From positions 1 through 60,944 of the forward strand of contig NZ_WBVP01000020.1 in assembly GCF_008933155.1 (NCBI RefSeq): 60,944 bases of DNA, given 5' to 3'. Made by a program: the position numbers and the translations under genes. The notes under the pieces were generated by a model. That model ran no database searches. It was not told the DNA's origin and saw only the letters and a program-made list of their open reading frames with translations. This DNA comes from Aliivibrio finisterrensis. GTDB lineage: Bacteria > Pseudomonadota > Gammaproteobacteria > Enterobacterales > Vibrionaceae. Positions 48,263 to 57,405 of the stretch are shown here, piece by piece (the stretch's first letter is position 1; the number at the start of each line of letters is the position of its first letter).

Positions 48263-49150
48263 CTAAAATCGCATATCAACGGTTAAGAAAAGGCTTTTGC
48301 GATCACCAAGTCCAGCTTCACCTAAAAGGTACAAACGGTCATGTATTTTATATTGCATACCAATTAAAGGGTTCCATGGCGCAACTAAATGTTGTTCAAC
48401 ATTAAAACGGCCGTCATCAACAGCACCAACAAGATTTCCTAAGCTGCCCGTTAAACCGATATCAGTTAAATTACCTGACAATGATTGCTCAACATCTTGA
48501 TACATAGCACCAATCCACAGACGCAACGGAGCACCAAAACGCGTAAAGTCATAACCAATTCGAGGTGAGACAACAATCGAGCTAATTGTGCCATCAATAA
48601 CATTCAATTCTGTTTCTGTATAACTAGCATCAACCAATGCAAATACATCTTTGTAACCGCCAGCGAGTACAATACCAGCGCCATATAAAGTACCATCAAG
48701 CTCTAGTCTAAACGGCATATTTCTTGATAATGCATCCGACTTTAATGGTTTTACTTTGATCGTCGTTTCTGAGTAACCATTAAGAGTACCTACAATCCCG
48801 TATAAATTTAAGAAAGGAAACAGCCAAACATCACCACGTAATGTCAGCACTTCACTCATTTGTTTTCCTGTACCTACAGGCTCTATTTGAACGACATCCC
48901 CTAAAGGCACATTATGCTTACCAAACCAACCCAAATCTATGGGATATGTACCCTCAAACCCAACACTGTCTACAGATATATCTTGAGTTTGCTTCATGTA
49001 ACTAACGTTAAGACCAAATGCTTCAGGTAAATCATAACCACGCGCTTCCGCTTCTTCTTTCCAAATAGGTAAGGTAAAAGATTCTGCAAATAAAGAAGAG
49101 GAATAAGATAAAAACAATAAGCAAAGTACAGAAAGTGCTCTTTGCGGCAT
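48263..49150 (-). CDS. Outer-membrane beta-barrel protein, unknown family
   Basis: A protein of about 295 residues with signal peptide (ALSVLCLLFLSYSSSLFAES). The mature part is rich in alternating hydrophobic/polar strands and ends in SLFLTVDMRF, a classical outer-membrane C-terminus with terminal Phe. The ATG at 49150 has a GGAGT ribosome-binding site; an in-frame start at 49219 would put 23 non-signal residues before it. First gene of the three-gene envelope operon. Function unknown. Confidence 0.78.
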   Translation of the reverse strand: MPQRALSVLCLLFLSYSSSLFAESFTLPIWKEEAEARGYDLPEAFGLNVSYMKQTQDISVDSVGFEGTYPIDLGWFGKHNVPLGDVVQIEPVGTGKQMSEVLTLRGDVWLFPFLNLYGIVGTLNGYSETTIKVKPLKSDALSRNMPFRLELDGTLYGAGIVLAGGYKDVFALVDASYTETELNVIDGTISSIVVSPRIGYDFTRFGAPLRLWIGAMYQDVEQSLSGNLTDIGLTGSLGNLVGAVDDGRFNVEQHLVAPWNPLIGMQYKIHDRLYLLGEAGLGDRKSLFLTVDMRF

Positions 49151-49432
49151 AAAGACTCCAATACTGAAGGGAAAGAATCCAAAAGTGGCTTCAGCTTTTT
49201 TCGGCATGATACGCCTCAAACTTAGACATTCAACTTAATTTTACACTATTTTACATATGAATAAGTCAAGTCTAAGATTTGATAAATACAGAGTAAACTA
49301 TGGACAAGATCGCAAAAATTAAGATAAATTTTATAACTATAAATAGAAATAATACAATTCAAGCTATGGAGTAACAGACAATATGATAAAAGAGGCATCT
49401 ATCTTTTATTGCTTGTTGGCTTTGTATAATAA
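49151..49432. other. Intergenic region upstream of the envelope operon
   Basis: About 280 bp of AT-rich sequence between the outer-membrane operon start and the rhlE terminator. It must hold the operon promoter. I see no strong motif. The 62-codon plus-strand ORF there overlaps the terminator and looks spurious. Confidence 0.4.
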
Positions 49433-49474
49433 AAATGCCAGAGTGAAGACTTATTTATCTTCACGCTGGCATTT
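49433..49474 (-). terminator. Terminator of rhlE
   Basis: AAATGCCAG-A-GTGAAGA pairs with TCTTCAC-G-CTGGCATTT across an 8-nt loop: 16 bp with one mismatch. On the minus strand it is followed by TTTTATT. Confidence 0.88.
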
Positions 49475-49502
49475 ATCATTCATGACTAATAAGAACGGTT
49501 TA

Positions 49503-50759
49503 TTAACGCTTGTTCTTACCGCGATTCGAATGAATTTTCATCTTCGCTTTCATTTTTCTCTTATCTGCTGAGCGACCACGACTTTGTCTTGCACCCTCTT
49601 CTTTTACTGGTGCATTTGGATCAGGCTCATAACCTTTTAACCACTCTTGAGGTAAACGAGTATCAAGTAATGCTTCAATGGCTTGTAATAAATACTCTTC
49701 ATTACTGCTCATTAGTGAGATGGCTTTACCTGTACAACCCGCTCGGCCTGTTCGACCAATACGGTGAACATAATCTTCCGCTTTAAATGGCAATTCGTAG
49801 TTAATCACGCACTCTAATTGCTCAATATCCAAACCACGAGCAGCAATATCTGTAGCAATTAATGCTCTAACTTTACCCGTTTTAAACTCTTCTAACGCAC
49901 GTAAACGCGCACCTTGGCTTTTATCACCATTAATAGATACTGCTTTTATACCGTCTTTTTTCAGCTCTTTAACTAATTCATCCGATCCTTGCTTCGTTTT
50001 AGTAAATACAAGTACCTGTTGCCAGTTACGAGAACCAATTAAATAGGCAAGTAGCTCACTTTTACGGTGTTTATCAACAGGGTAAACCATCTGTTCAACT
50101 GTATCAGCAGTACTATTTGTCGGTGTCACTTGCACTTCTTTTGGTTTATGCAACATATAGTAAGCAATCTCTCTTACTTTTTTGCTAAATGTCGCAGAGA
50201 AGAATAAGGTTTGATGCTCAGCAGGCATTTTACGTAAGATCTTTTTAATATCAGGAATAAAGCCCATGTCTAGCATTCGATCGGCTTCATCTAAGACTAA
50301 ATATCCCGCTTGATTTAAGGTAATGGTATTAATATGAAAAAGATCCAATAGACGCCCAGGCGTTGCAACTAAAATATCAGCGCCACCGACTAAATTGTCT
50401 TTCTGAACATTAATGCTCGTGCCACCATAAGCAACCACCACTTTAATATTGGTACCTTTGGTATAACTGACTAAGCTATCGAATACTTGCTGTGCTAATT
50501 CACGCGTTGGCGTTAAGATTAAGCTGCCAATCACTTTTGAGTTCTGAGTACGATTAATCGGATTTTCAATTAATCGCTGAATAAGCGGTAAACCAAAAGC
50601 GGCGGTTTTGCCTGTTCCTGTTTGCGCTCCGGCAAGTACATCATGTCCTTGTAATACGAGAGGAATCGCTTGTTCTTGAATTGGTGTTGCCTCTTTAAAA
50701 CCCAATTCTGCAACGGTATTCAGTAACTGTTCCGTTAACCCTAATGACGCAAATGACAT
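49503..50759 (-). CDS. rhlE: DEAD-box RNA helicase RhlE-like
   Basis: A 418-residue helicase. Motif I AQTGTGKT, DEAD box in LVLDEADRMLDMGF, SAT motif and HRIGRTGRAG are intact. The C-terminal tail is short and basic (SRGRSADKRKMKAKMKIHSNRGKNKR region), as in RhlE rather than CsdA. Probably acts in ribosome maturation or mRNA turnover. Confidence 0.92.
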   Translation of the reverse strand: MSFASLGLTEQLLNTVAELGFKEATPIQEQAIPLVLQGHDVLAGAQTGTGKTAAFGLPLIQRLIENPINRTQNSKVIGSLILTPTRELAQQVFDSLVSYTKGTNIKVVVAYGGTSINVQKDNLVGGADILVATPGRLLDLFHINTITLNQAGYLVLDEADRMLDMGFIPDIKKILRKMPAEHQTLFFSATFSKKVREIAYYMLHKPKEVQVTPTNSTADTVEQMVYPVDKHRKSELLAYLIGSRNWQQVLVFTKTKQGSDELVKELKKDGIKAVSINGDKSQGARLRALEEFKTGKVRALIATDIAARGLDIEQLECVINYELPFKAEDYVHRIGRTGRAGCTGKAISLMSSNEEYLLQAIEALLDTRLPQEWLKGYEPDPNAPVKEEGARQSRGRSADKRKMKAKMKIHSNRGKNKR

Positions 50760-50866
50760 GATGAACCTTTAAATACGATAATTTTCGCCGATTGTAGCAA
50801 ATCCTTGCCATTATCCCTATTAGAAGTAAGCGTCATTTTCCTTTTCTTATCTCTTTAGATGCAAAA

Positions 50867-50896
50867 AATCCAGCGTACTTTGCGATACGCTGGATT
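50867..50896 (-). terminator. Terminator of the porin gene
   Basis: AATCCAGCGTA/TACGCTGGATT form a perfect 11-bp stem with an 8-nt loop. On the minus strand it is followed by TTTTTT. Confidence 0.9.
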
Positions 50897-50932
50897 ATCA
50901 TAGGAAAGTTAAAGATTAATAACTAATGTCGA

Positions 50933-51973
50933 TTATAGGTAGTAACGTGCACCTAGCATCCACTTATTATCTTCTTTATTATTGTAGTCGTTACCTAAAT
51001 CAAATTGGTAACCAGTAAAGCCAACGAACTTCTTAGTGAAATTGTATTCTGCTTGAATTGCCGAAGTGCTATAAACCGTTTTACTTGCGTCATTATCAAC
51101 CACAGATTCATAGTTCACACTTAGGTTTAAACTGTTATCTAATGCGTAAGCAAACAACGCTTCGTATGCTGAGCCGTCTTCGATAAGATTGCCATTCACA
51201 TCGCTATTCATGTTTTCATTCATTGCATATACACCTGCAACGTATAAACCAGAACCATAGCTACCGTAAGTACCACTGATCACGTGAGATTCTGAGGTTT
51301 CTGATTTAGTACCTACCGAGCCATAAGTTACATCACCCGTGTTATACGCGTAGTTTGCAGAGAAGCCAGCAACACTGTAGTTCAATGCGATTTGTGCACG
51401 GTTACCATAGTCATTTTCAACTTTTGCATCCCAATCATTTGAGATCGTATCAGATTTACGACCCTGCCAGCCCGCAGCAACGCCTAACTTACCCGCATCA
51501 CCAAACTCAAACATTTTGCCGTAGCTCAGCATCTCTTCTGCACGACCCGTACCTAAATTACCGTGATCTTCATAGATAAAGTCATTGGCAAAGGCGATTG
51601 GCATATCAGCAACACCTGCAACACTGTAATAAGGTGCCCATTGTGTACCAGCAACCATGCGACCAAAGTCATTGTGCGTTACACCAATGTAGCCTAAACG
51701 AGTGGTAAATGCGTTCTCGCCACCATCTAAGTAATTAAGTGCCCACTCACCTTTTGCATCAGCAACAAAGCCATTACCCAAGTCATGCGTCGCATTAAAG
51801 TTTAAACGTGGAGAAACTGCAGTTAAACCAGTATCACCTTCATCAGAACCTTCTAAAGCAACCGATACGTGACCGCCAATATCAAAAGTAGTGCCATCTT
51901 CATTGTATAACTCAACAGCAACTGCATTTGAAGACGCTGCGATAACAGCCAGAGCAAGTAATTTTTTATTCAT
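50933..51973 (-). CDS. Outer-membrane porin (OmpU/OmpC-like Gram-negative porin)
   Basis: A protein of about 346 residues with signal peptide (KLLALAVIAASSNAVAVE, cleavage before VELYNEDG). The mature start VELYNEDGTTFDIGGHVSVAL and the terminal GARYYL are typical of vibrio general porins. Sixteen-strand-like periodicity is seen, and the loop PNDFGRMVAGTQW-type segment is present as NDFGRMVAGTQW. GGAAA ribosome-binding site supports the ATG at 51973 rather than 51985. Non-specific diffusion of small solutes. Confidence 0.92.
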   Translation of the reverse strand: MNKKLLALAVIAASSNAVAVELYNEDGTTFDIGGHVSVALEGSDEGDTGLTAVSPRLNFNATHDLGNGFVADAKGEWALNYLDGGENAFTTRLGYIGVTHNDFGRMVAGTQWAPYYSVAGVADMPIAFANDFIYEDHGNLGTGRAEEMLSYGKMFEFGDAGKLGVAAGWQGRKSDTISNDWDAKVENDYGNRAQIALNYSVAGFSANYAYNTGDVTYGSVGTKSETSESHVISGTYGSYGSGLYVAGVYAMNENMNSDVNGNLIEDGSAYEALFAYALDNSLNLSVNYESVVDNDASKTVYSTSAIQAEYNFTKKFVGFTGYQFDLGNDYNNKEDNKWMLGARYYL

Positions 51974-52286
51974 TTCAATTTCCATTTAAAAGTAGTCTTT
52001 TATGCTTTTTATACATAAAAGATCCAAACGACCAACAATTGAAATGAAGATAAACAGTTTTAAAACACAAGTAGAGTAAATCGTTAACAAAAGATCAAAT
52101 AGAAAATAAATTTTATATAAAAGCACTTGATATGCATACGATATTTTTTTGTTTATCAAATGTATCTAAATGTTTTATTGATGTTTTTTTATCTATATCG
52201 AACAATTTAAATTTGGATAAAATGTATAGAAACGGACCAATCAGAGCAATAAAAAGCCAAACAGTCTATTTAAATAAAAATAGGGG
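51974..52286. other. Intergenic region, porin / tRNA-Ser
   Basis: About 310 bp, very AT-rich. It must hold the porin promoter. I see no clear OmpR or CRP site. A 76-codon ORF runs into the tRNA and is not a credible gene. Confidence 0.4.
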
Positions 52287-52315
52287 TTTACAAGGAAAGC
52301 CATTCCCCCTATTAT
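52287..52315 (+). promoter_or_regulatory. Promoter of tRNA-Ser
   Basis: -35 TTTACA (52287-52292), 17-bp spacer, -10 TATTAT (52310-52315), then a GC-rich discriminator ACGCGG, about 10 bp before the tRNA. Confidence 0.8.
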
Positions 52316-52325
52316 ACGCGGCATT

Positions 52326-52416
52326 GGAGGGATGGCTGAGTGGTCGAAAGCACCGGTCTTGAAAACCGGCAACCGTTAATAGCGGTTCTAGGGTTCAAAT
52401 CCCTATCCCTCCACCA
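52326..52416 (+). tRNA. tRNA-Ser (anticodon TGA)
   Basis: The acceptor GGAGGGA pairs with TCCCTCC and CCA is encoded. The anticodon stem CCGGT/ACCGG encloses loop CTTGAAA (anticodon TGA). The long variable arm CCGTTAATAGCGG and T-loop GTTCAAAT mark class II serine tRNA. Its 3' end is the integration site of the genomic island that follows. Confidence 0.97.
52394..52416 (+). repeat. Island attachment repeat, left copy (tRNA 3' end)
   Basis: TTCAAATCCCTATCCCTCCACCA at the end of tRNA-Ser recurs exactly at 60513-60535, 8119 bp away. Homology then continues through the adjoining terminator and into integrase. The 23 nt is the minimum core repeat seen. Confidence 0.9.
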
Positions 52417-52429
52417 AATTAAAAGATTA

Positions 52430-52451
52430 AACCGCTGTTTTTACAGCGGTT
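52430..52451 (+). terminator. Terminator of tRNA-Ser
   Basis: AACCGCTG/CAGCGGTT form an 8-bp stem followed by TTTTTTT. It is duplicated, with one substitution, at the right end of the island. Confidence 0.85.
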
Positions 52452-52501
52452 TTTTTATATCTGTACTATCGAAAATCGCCTTGCACAGAAAGGTGGCACA
52501 G

Positions 52502-53788
52502 ATGTACTTATTAAGACTTCCAAATAGCGTGTACTATACTCGTATCGCTACTCCACTTTCACTCCGTGAAAGTGGTTATCCTAACGAACTAAAATTCTCC
52601 CTACTTACTCGTGAGCGTAAAACCGCTTATCGTCGAAATGTTGAGCAAGTTCAATTACTTCATGCGTTGTTTGAGAAAGCCATTGCGCTCTCTTTAACGA
52701 TTATCGAATTTAAAACTGAACTGGCTCAGTCGATTAACGCCCTACGAGCGGCTTATAACGCACAACCTGAGACTCAAACCAAAGCCCCTAAGCTTGTGGT
52801 AGACCCTTCACCAAAAATAAAAATCGCCACTACCCCCTCACCTGGTATTACTACAAATACGCTCACTGAATTTATTCAATCTAAGCAATTAGAAGGTGTC
52901 ACACAACTCACCCTTAATCAGTTAGAGCAACGATGTAATGATTTTTTAGGCTATCTAAAAGAATTAAATACAGATAAGCCCACCAATAGTATTGCAATGC
53001 ACTATCGAGACCGATTACTCAAACGAAAATTAAGCAGCAAAACTTTAAAAGACTACATTGCGGCAAATAGACAGTTTTTTAATTGGTGTTTAGCTCATGA
53101 GCTTATTACGGCTAATCCATTTGCTGTCGTCAAAACATCCTCTAAAAATGCAAAGAGTGCTCAAGAGCAACGACAACGTTGGAAAACTGAGGATTTACAG
53201 AAATTATTCTCAAACGACGCTTATCGCAAACAAAACACGGATTTTAAATGGATAACCTTATTGATGCTTTATCAAGGTTGCAGGCCGTCAGAAGCTTGTC
53301 AGCTTCAAGTTCGGGATATCAAGCAAGGCGAACTACCTTGCATCCAGTTCTCGGACTCTGGTGACGCTCAGAAGCTGAAAAACCAGTTATCCAATCGAAC
53401 CGTGCCCATTCATCAAACATTGTTAGATATGGGCTTCTTAGCCTTTGTGAAAGCTCGCGAGCGAGCAAAAGAGACACAGCTCTTTAATGTAAAGCCTCGC
53501 GGTGCAGATAATGATTGGTCAAAGGATTATAGAAAGACCTTCGGCAATATTCTTAATGACGTGGGCTTTAAAGCGGGACAACGAGCTACCGCCTATTCAT
53601 TCCGTCATACCTTTATTGATGAGTTAAAACGAGCGAATGTCGAAGAGCATGTGGTTTCTGAAATTGTAGGCCATAAACATCAAAACATGACCTACGGTAG
53701 ATATGGTAAACGACTGGAGCCAGAGCAGCTTGTAGAGGCCGTAAATCTATTTCGTTTAGACGACATAGATATCAGCTTAAGTGCATAA
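52502..53788 (+). CDS. Tyrosine recombinase (phage-type integrase) of the island
   Basis: A 428-residue integrase. An N-terminal arm-binding-like domain (1 to about 110) is followed by a core-binding SAM-like domain (about 120-205) and the catalytic domain. Catalytic residues: Arg in GCRPSEAC, the H-x-x-R pattern in YSFRHTF, HKHQN and the Tyr nucleophile in TYGRYGK. ATG at 52502 has an AGGTGG ribosome-binding site; upstream in-frame codons overlap the tRNA and are not coding. A near-identical second copy starts at 60621. Confidence 0.95.
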   Translation: MYLLRLPNSVYYTRIATPLSLRESGYPNELKFSLLTRERKTAYRRNVEQVQLLHALFEKAIALSLTIIEFKTELAQSINALRAAYNAQPETQTKAPKLVVDPSPKIKIATTPSPGITTNTLTEFIQSKQLEGVTQLTLNQLEQRCNDFLGYLKELNTDKPTNSIAMHYRDRLLKRKLSSKTLKDYIAANRQFFNWCLAHELITANPFAVVKTSSKNAKSAQEQRQRWKTEDLQKLFSNDAYRKQNTDFKWITLLMLYQGCRPSEACQLQVRDIKQGELPCIQFSDSGDAQKLKNQLSNRTVPIHQTLLDMGFLAFVKARERAKETQLFNVKPRGADNDWSKDYRKTFGNILNDVGFKAGQRATAYSFRHTFIDELKRANVEEHVVSEIVGHKHQNMTYGRYGKRLEPEQLVEAVNLFRLDDIDISLSA

Positions 53789-53825
53789 ATGATATTGGGG
53801 ACAACCTCGAAATAGGCGTTCACTG

Positions 53826-53946
53826 AAAGTGTGACGACAATGCAACCCGCTGCGCTATCGTCACACTTTTGCTACGCAAAAGATGCACGATATCTGCGGG
53901 CAAGAGGAGTGCCTCTTGACTCCCAGCCCACGAAGGTGGGCAGATA
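53826..53946. other. Highly structured GC-rich element in the island
   Basis: Stacked inverted repeats: AAAGTGTGACGA (53826-53837) with TCGTCACACTTT (53858-53869), TTTTGC/GCAAAA (53867-53881), and an outer stem TATCTGC/GCAGATA (53891-53897 / 53940-53946) around hairpins CAAGAGG/CCTCTTG (53901-53918) and GCCCAC/GTGGGC (53926-53941, sharing two bases with the outer stem). The pattern suggests a folded RNA or recombination site. Confidence 0.6.
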
Positions 53947-54085
53947 GCGTTTTCTAACTCGCTTTTGCCCCAAAATTAGTTAGTGTGAGATTGAGCTTAA
54001 ATTCAAGTTCTGCAAAGAGGCTTACTAGTTTATGCCTAGAACTCTAAGTAGGCAGCATAATTTACTATGCCACTACAATCCATTT

Positions 54086-54120
54086 ATTAGTAATGTTTGC
54101 TCCAAACAAAACATACCTAA
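54086..54120. repeat. Diverged copy of the island palindrome
   Basis: TTAGTAATGTTTG-CTCC-AAACAAAACAT then ACCTAAC resembles the left half and centre of the 49-bp palindrome at 60241-60289, including the flanking ACCTAAC, but lacks part of the right arm. Confidence 0.6.
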
Positions 54121-54167
54121 CTTTAAACACTTATCCTAATATAAATATCATAACAAATCAGGTCGCT

Positions 54168-55514
54168 TTATTGAGGTTGCTCTAACGTATGATTTTTCCA
54201 TTTATCTAGAATAAAATCAGCCAATTCCTTACTACGAAATAACAATGACGGGTGATTATCACTAACTCGCTTCATAATATAGACCTGCCCGTTACCACGT
54301 AAAATAACATATTCCTTATCATTCATAGTAATCAAGCCATTTTCAATATTAGAAAGAGTAATACTTCCTTTGCTAATCTCACTAAGAACAGGATTTGAGT
54401 TCCAATTATTTGATTTATCATCAAGATGATGATAACTATTTTCCTTGATATTCATACCAGTTAAAGGAAAACTATCAACCCCTAACAATTGGTTAGTAAT
54501 CAACTCCGTTGAACTTGGTTTCAAGTACATTTGAAGATCACCATCAATAGATGTAGCTAAGGCAAACTTATTATCTATAAAAATAAAGTCATCTTGCATT
54601 TCAGAACGACAAATTCCTGCGGTATAAGCAACCTCACAGCCCTCTCCATTATCTGGAAATGTCATAAAAAAAGAATTCGGATTAAATTTATCAAACATTA
54701 ATTCAAATAAGTTACCCTCAATAGAAACCGTATTTTTCTTGATATCAAACTGCCAATTTGCTAGCTCACCATCTCGCGTTCTCCAAAAATCATTAAAACT
54801 CATCGATGTATATTTAGTATTATCTAAAAATTCATTCAGTGTTGGTTGCATTGGCACTGTTGACGCTAGACCTGTATCAGATAAGTAAATATTTAAACTA
54901 TCAAGATCTTCATCTTTATTTACCAAGGTATCAATCTCGTCCTTAATCGTTTTAATTTGTTTATCAAAAATATCGCTTCCCAAATCTTTATTTAATTCAC
55001 CTACCACACTACGAGCAAAAAGATGCACTTTTTTAGCTTCTGGGTTAGAGGCCTTTAGTGCGATGTAATCTTGACTTAATACTTCAACATCATAACCGAG
55101 CTCTGTGGCTAATTCTTGAAGTGTTTTGTTTTGTGCCTTTGCAATAGTAGTAAATGGCGTAATTACTGATCCACTACCATTAGCTACAAGCCTAAAGCTT
55201 TGATCTATCGTACCGCCTTTGTCACTATCACGTGTTTTACCTACAATTGCTTCAACAATAATATCAAAATCTCTATCTTTAACTGGTATGCCAATAACAC
55301 CAGACTCATTTGTTAATTGCTTTAATTTCTCATCATCCTCTGGTATGCCGTTCCCATTACGATCAATGTAAACTTCAGCATCAACTAAATAGCCATCGAT
55401 AGCTTTAAGAAAATGAGTGTCAGAATTTGAATTATTAGATTTATTTGATTCATTACAGCCAGTTAACAGAGCGGCTACTAAAAACATACATACTGTTAAT
55501 TTCGAGCGTGTCAT
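54168..55514 (-). CDS. Lipoprotein of unknown function
   Basis: A 448-residue protein with a lipobox (LLTGC, Cys about 20) and a linker rich in Asn/Ser. The next domain (about 36-105) starts AIDGYLVDAEVYIDRNGNGIPEDDE, a carboxypeptidase-regulatory-like fold with a calcium-binding DxNxGxP loop, common in vibrio surface lipoproteins. The C-terminal half (about 235-440) is not recognised. It is divergent from the histidine kinase gene and shares its 266-bp regulatory region, so it may be controlled by that two-component system. Confidence 0.8.
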   Translation of the reverse strand: MTRSKLTVCMFLVAALLTGCNESNKSNNSNSDTHFLKAIDGYLVDAEVYIDRNGNGIPEDDEKLKQLTNESGVIGIPVKDRDFDIIVEAIVGKTRDSDKGGTIDQSFRLVANGSGSVITPFTTIAKAQNKTLQELATELGYDVEVLSQDYIALKASNPEAKKVHLFARSVVGELNKDLGSDIFDKQIKTIKDEIDTLVNKDEDLDSLNIYLSDTGLASTVPMQPTLNEFLDNTKYTSMSFNDFWRTRDGELANWQFDIKKNTVSIEGNLFELMFDKFNPNSFFMTFPDNGEGCEVAYTAGICRSEMQDDFIFIDNKFALATSIDGDLQMYLKPSSTELITNQLLGVDSFPLTGMNIKENSYHHLDDKSNNWNSNPVLSEISKGSITLSNIENGLITMNDKEYVILRGNGQVYIMKRVSDNHPSLLFRSKELADFILDKWKNHTLEQPQ

Positions 55515-55779
55515 ACAGATTCTCGCGTTTTAATTATCTAAATGAAAAGGGGAATGTACTCGAAATAGACAGAGTGCGGATCAGTAAAAATTACTAGGTT
55601 TGATTATAATTCAAACCGAAAAGCACTATTTGCGAATAACTTGATTGCATCTTAAACAATTGCATTATCGTAATGGTATTTCAGAAAAAATAATTGTAAC
55701 GATAACTATAAATGGTTATAGTTTGCGCCGCATTATCAGCCTACGGGCAGTATTTATTAAAATAAATAAGTAGATCCTA
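55515..55779. other. Divergent regulatory region, lipoprotein / histidine kinase
   Basis: A 265-bp gap holding the two promoters and a palindromic candidate operator (separate entry). A poly-A stretch (GAAAAAATAA) lies near 55685. No ORF. Confidence 0.5.
55704..55723. promoter_or_regulatory. Palindromic candidate operator
   Basis: AACTATAA-ATGG-TTATAGTT is a perfect 8+8 inverted repeat, 56 bp before the kinase start. It is a plausible site for the island's own LuxR-type response regulator, though other roles are possible. Confidence 0.5.
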
Positions 55780-57405
55780 GTGAATAGCACTTCTTTTCTT
55801 TATGGCTTACGCTATATCATTACATTTATCTTGCTATATCAATTTTCTCTACTATTTTTAGTAGATCCACATGCCTCTGCGTTAAGTACCTTTTTTCCTG
55901 CTCCTGCCTTTATATTAGCCATTAGTTTTGTTCAAGGTTTGAAGGTATTGCCGCTTATTTATATTTGTGCCACTTTAGCTAGTTTTTTTGATGTTCCTCC
56001 TTGGGAGTTAACATCGTTCAATTGGTTACATATTTTACGTCAAACCTTAACTTATGGCTTGTCTGGTATCGTATTAAAATGGTTATTAGGTTCTAAAATA
56101 TTCTGTATTATTCACGTAAAAACACTTTGGTCTTTTATCATCACGTGTCTAGTCTCAACATTAATTTCTAGTATGCTTGCATCTGCTCTCTTTTATCATT
56201 ATGGATTTATCAACTGGCAAAATATTCATAAACTCTTTATATCCTTTTTTATCGGTGATTTCACGGGGTTATTAATGTTTACTCTCCTCGCTTTTTGGCT
56301 AGAGTATACTGCTTATAATCGGAATGTAAGGATGCAATTTCTACTCCTAAAACGTAGCGTGCACTCTTTAATACTAGTGCATTGTTTTCTTGCTATTTCA
56401 CTTAGTGCAGGGCTTTTTATCTTAGTAACTTTAAAGCCTGAGCTTGCTACGTATCACTATTTGCTTCTTCTTCCTGTCACATTAATCTCAGCCAAGTATG
56501 GTCTAAAATCAGGGATAACTACCGCATTTATTGTTAACTTATTCGTTGCATTTATTTTCATCTACACTGAAACAACAATATATACAGTAACTGAGATACA
56601 AACGTTATTTGCAGTTATTGCATTTATTGCTCTGTTACTCGGGACTTATTACGATAATCAAAAAATATCAAATGAGCGTTTACGTAATAGTGAAATGATG
56701 TTGGCAAACTTGGCGCAAAAGTCATCATTAAGTGAACTAGGCTCAACCATTGCACACGAAGTTGCCTCACCTCTACAAGCCGCATTAACCACTAGTCAGC
56801 TATCTATCGACCTGCTAAAAAAAGGAAAGGATGTTAGTCGAAGCTTACTACTAGAACTTAATCAAGATGTCGAATTTGCTTTAAGTAAAGCGGTGCAAAT
56901 TCACCATCGAATTTACAAAGGTACACTTGCAAAGGAAGCTCTTTATATTGAGGAAATAATATTATCAAGTTGCGTTAATGACGCTCTACGTTTATTGAGT
57001 GAAGCATATACGAATAATCAAGTTCAATTCAAAGGTATCGATAGTCTCTTTAACGTAACCATAAAAGCCGACCGCCTTTGCATGATGCAAGTCTTCATTA
57101 ATTTAATTAAAAACGCTATTCAAGCAGATGCTACTTATGTTGAAATTTCAGCTCGAACAAGTCATGGATATGTAGAGATAAATATAACTAATGATGGTAA
57201 AGATATTGACAATGTTGTCGCTGACCGTATTTTTGATAGCTTATTTACCACAAAAAAAGATGGCTTTGGATTAGGCTTATCGGTTTGTCGAACAATGTTA
57301 GAAGGCTTTGGTGGAAAAATAAATTTAATACACAAAGAAAAAACACACCATAAAACAGGTGCAACATTCCAACTATATTTACCTACAGTTAACACATTAT
57401 CATGA
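55780..57405 (+). CDS. MASE1-type sensor histidine kinase
   Basis: A 541-residue protein. Residues 1 to about 290 are eight or more membrane helices of MASE1 type (FFPAPAFILAISFVQGLKVLP). The HisKA part has the phospho-acceptor His326 in STIAHEVASPLQ. The HATPase domain has the N-box FINLIKNAIQA, NITNDGKDID and the G2 box GFGLGLSV. GTG start. Overlaps the response regulator by four bases (ATGA), so the pair is a two-component system within the island. Signal unknown. Confidence 0.9.
   Translation: MNSTSFLYGLRYIITFILLYQFSLLFLVDPHASALSTFFPAPAFILAISFVQGLKVLPLIYICATLASFFDVPPWELTSFNWLHILRQTLTYGLSGIVLKWLLGSKIFCIIHVKTLWSFIITCLVSTLISSMLASALFYHYGFINWQNIHKLFISFFIGDFTGLLMFTLLAFWLEYTAYNRNVRMQFLLLKRSVHSLILVHCFLAISLSAGLFILVTLKPELATYHYLLLLPVTLISAKYGLKSGITTAFIVNLFVAFIFIYTETTIYTVTEIQTLFAVIAFIALLLGTYYDNQKISNERLRNSEMMLANLAQKSSLSELGSTIAHEVASPLQAALTTSQLSIDLLKKGKDVSRSLLLELNQDVEFALSKAVQIHHRIYKGTLAKEALYIEEIILSSCVNDALRLLSEAYTNNQVQFKGIDSLFNVTIKADRLCMMQVFINLIKNAIQADATYVEISARTSHGYVEINITNDGKDIDNVVADRIFDSLFTTKKDGFGLGLSVCRTMLEGFGGKINLIHKEKTHHKTGATFQLYLPTVNTLS

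Larger units (their letters stand above)
53789..54167. other. Gap after integrase with structured and palindromic DNA
   Basis: 379 bp without a credible gene. Its first 160 bp hold a set of strong hairpins (separate entry), and its end (54086-54120) holds a diverged copy of the palindrome found at 60241. The GC content of the hairpin part is visibly higher than the flanks. Confidence 0.6.

Noticed and set aside
52132..52362. 76-codon ORF running into tRNA-Ser
   Set aside because: Its 3' end is the tRNA itself and it crosses the tRNA promoter.
53826..53946. Retron or CRISPR interpretation of the structured element
   Set aside because: No reverse transcriptase, no cas gene and no regularly spaced identical repeats are present.
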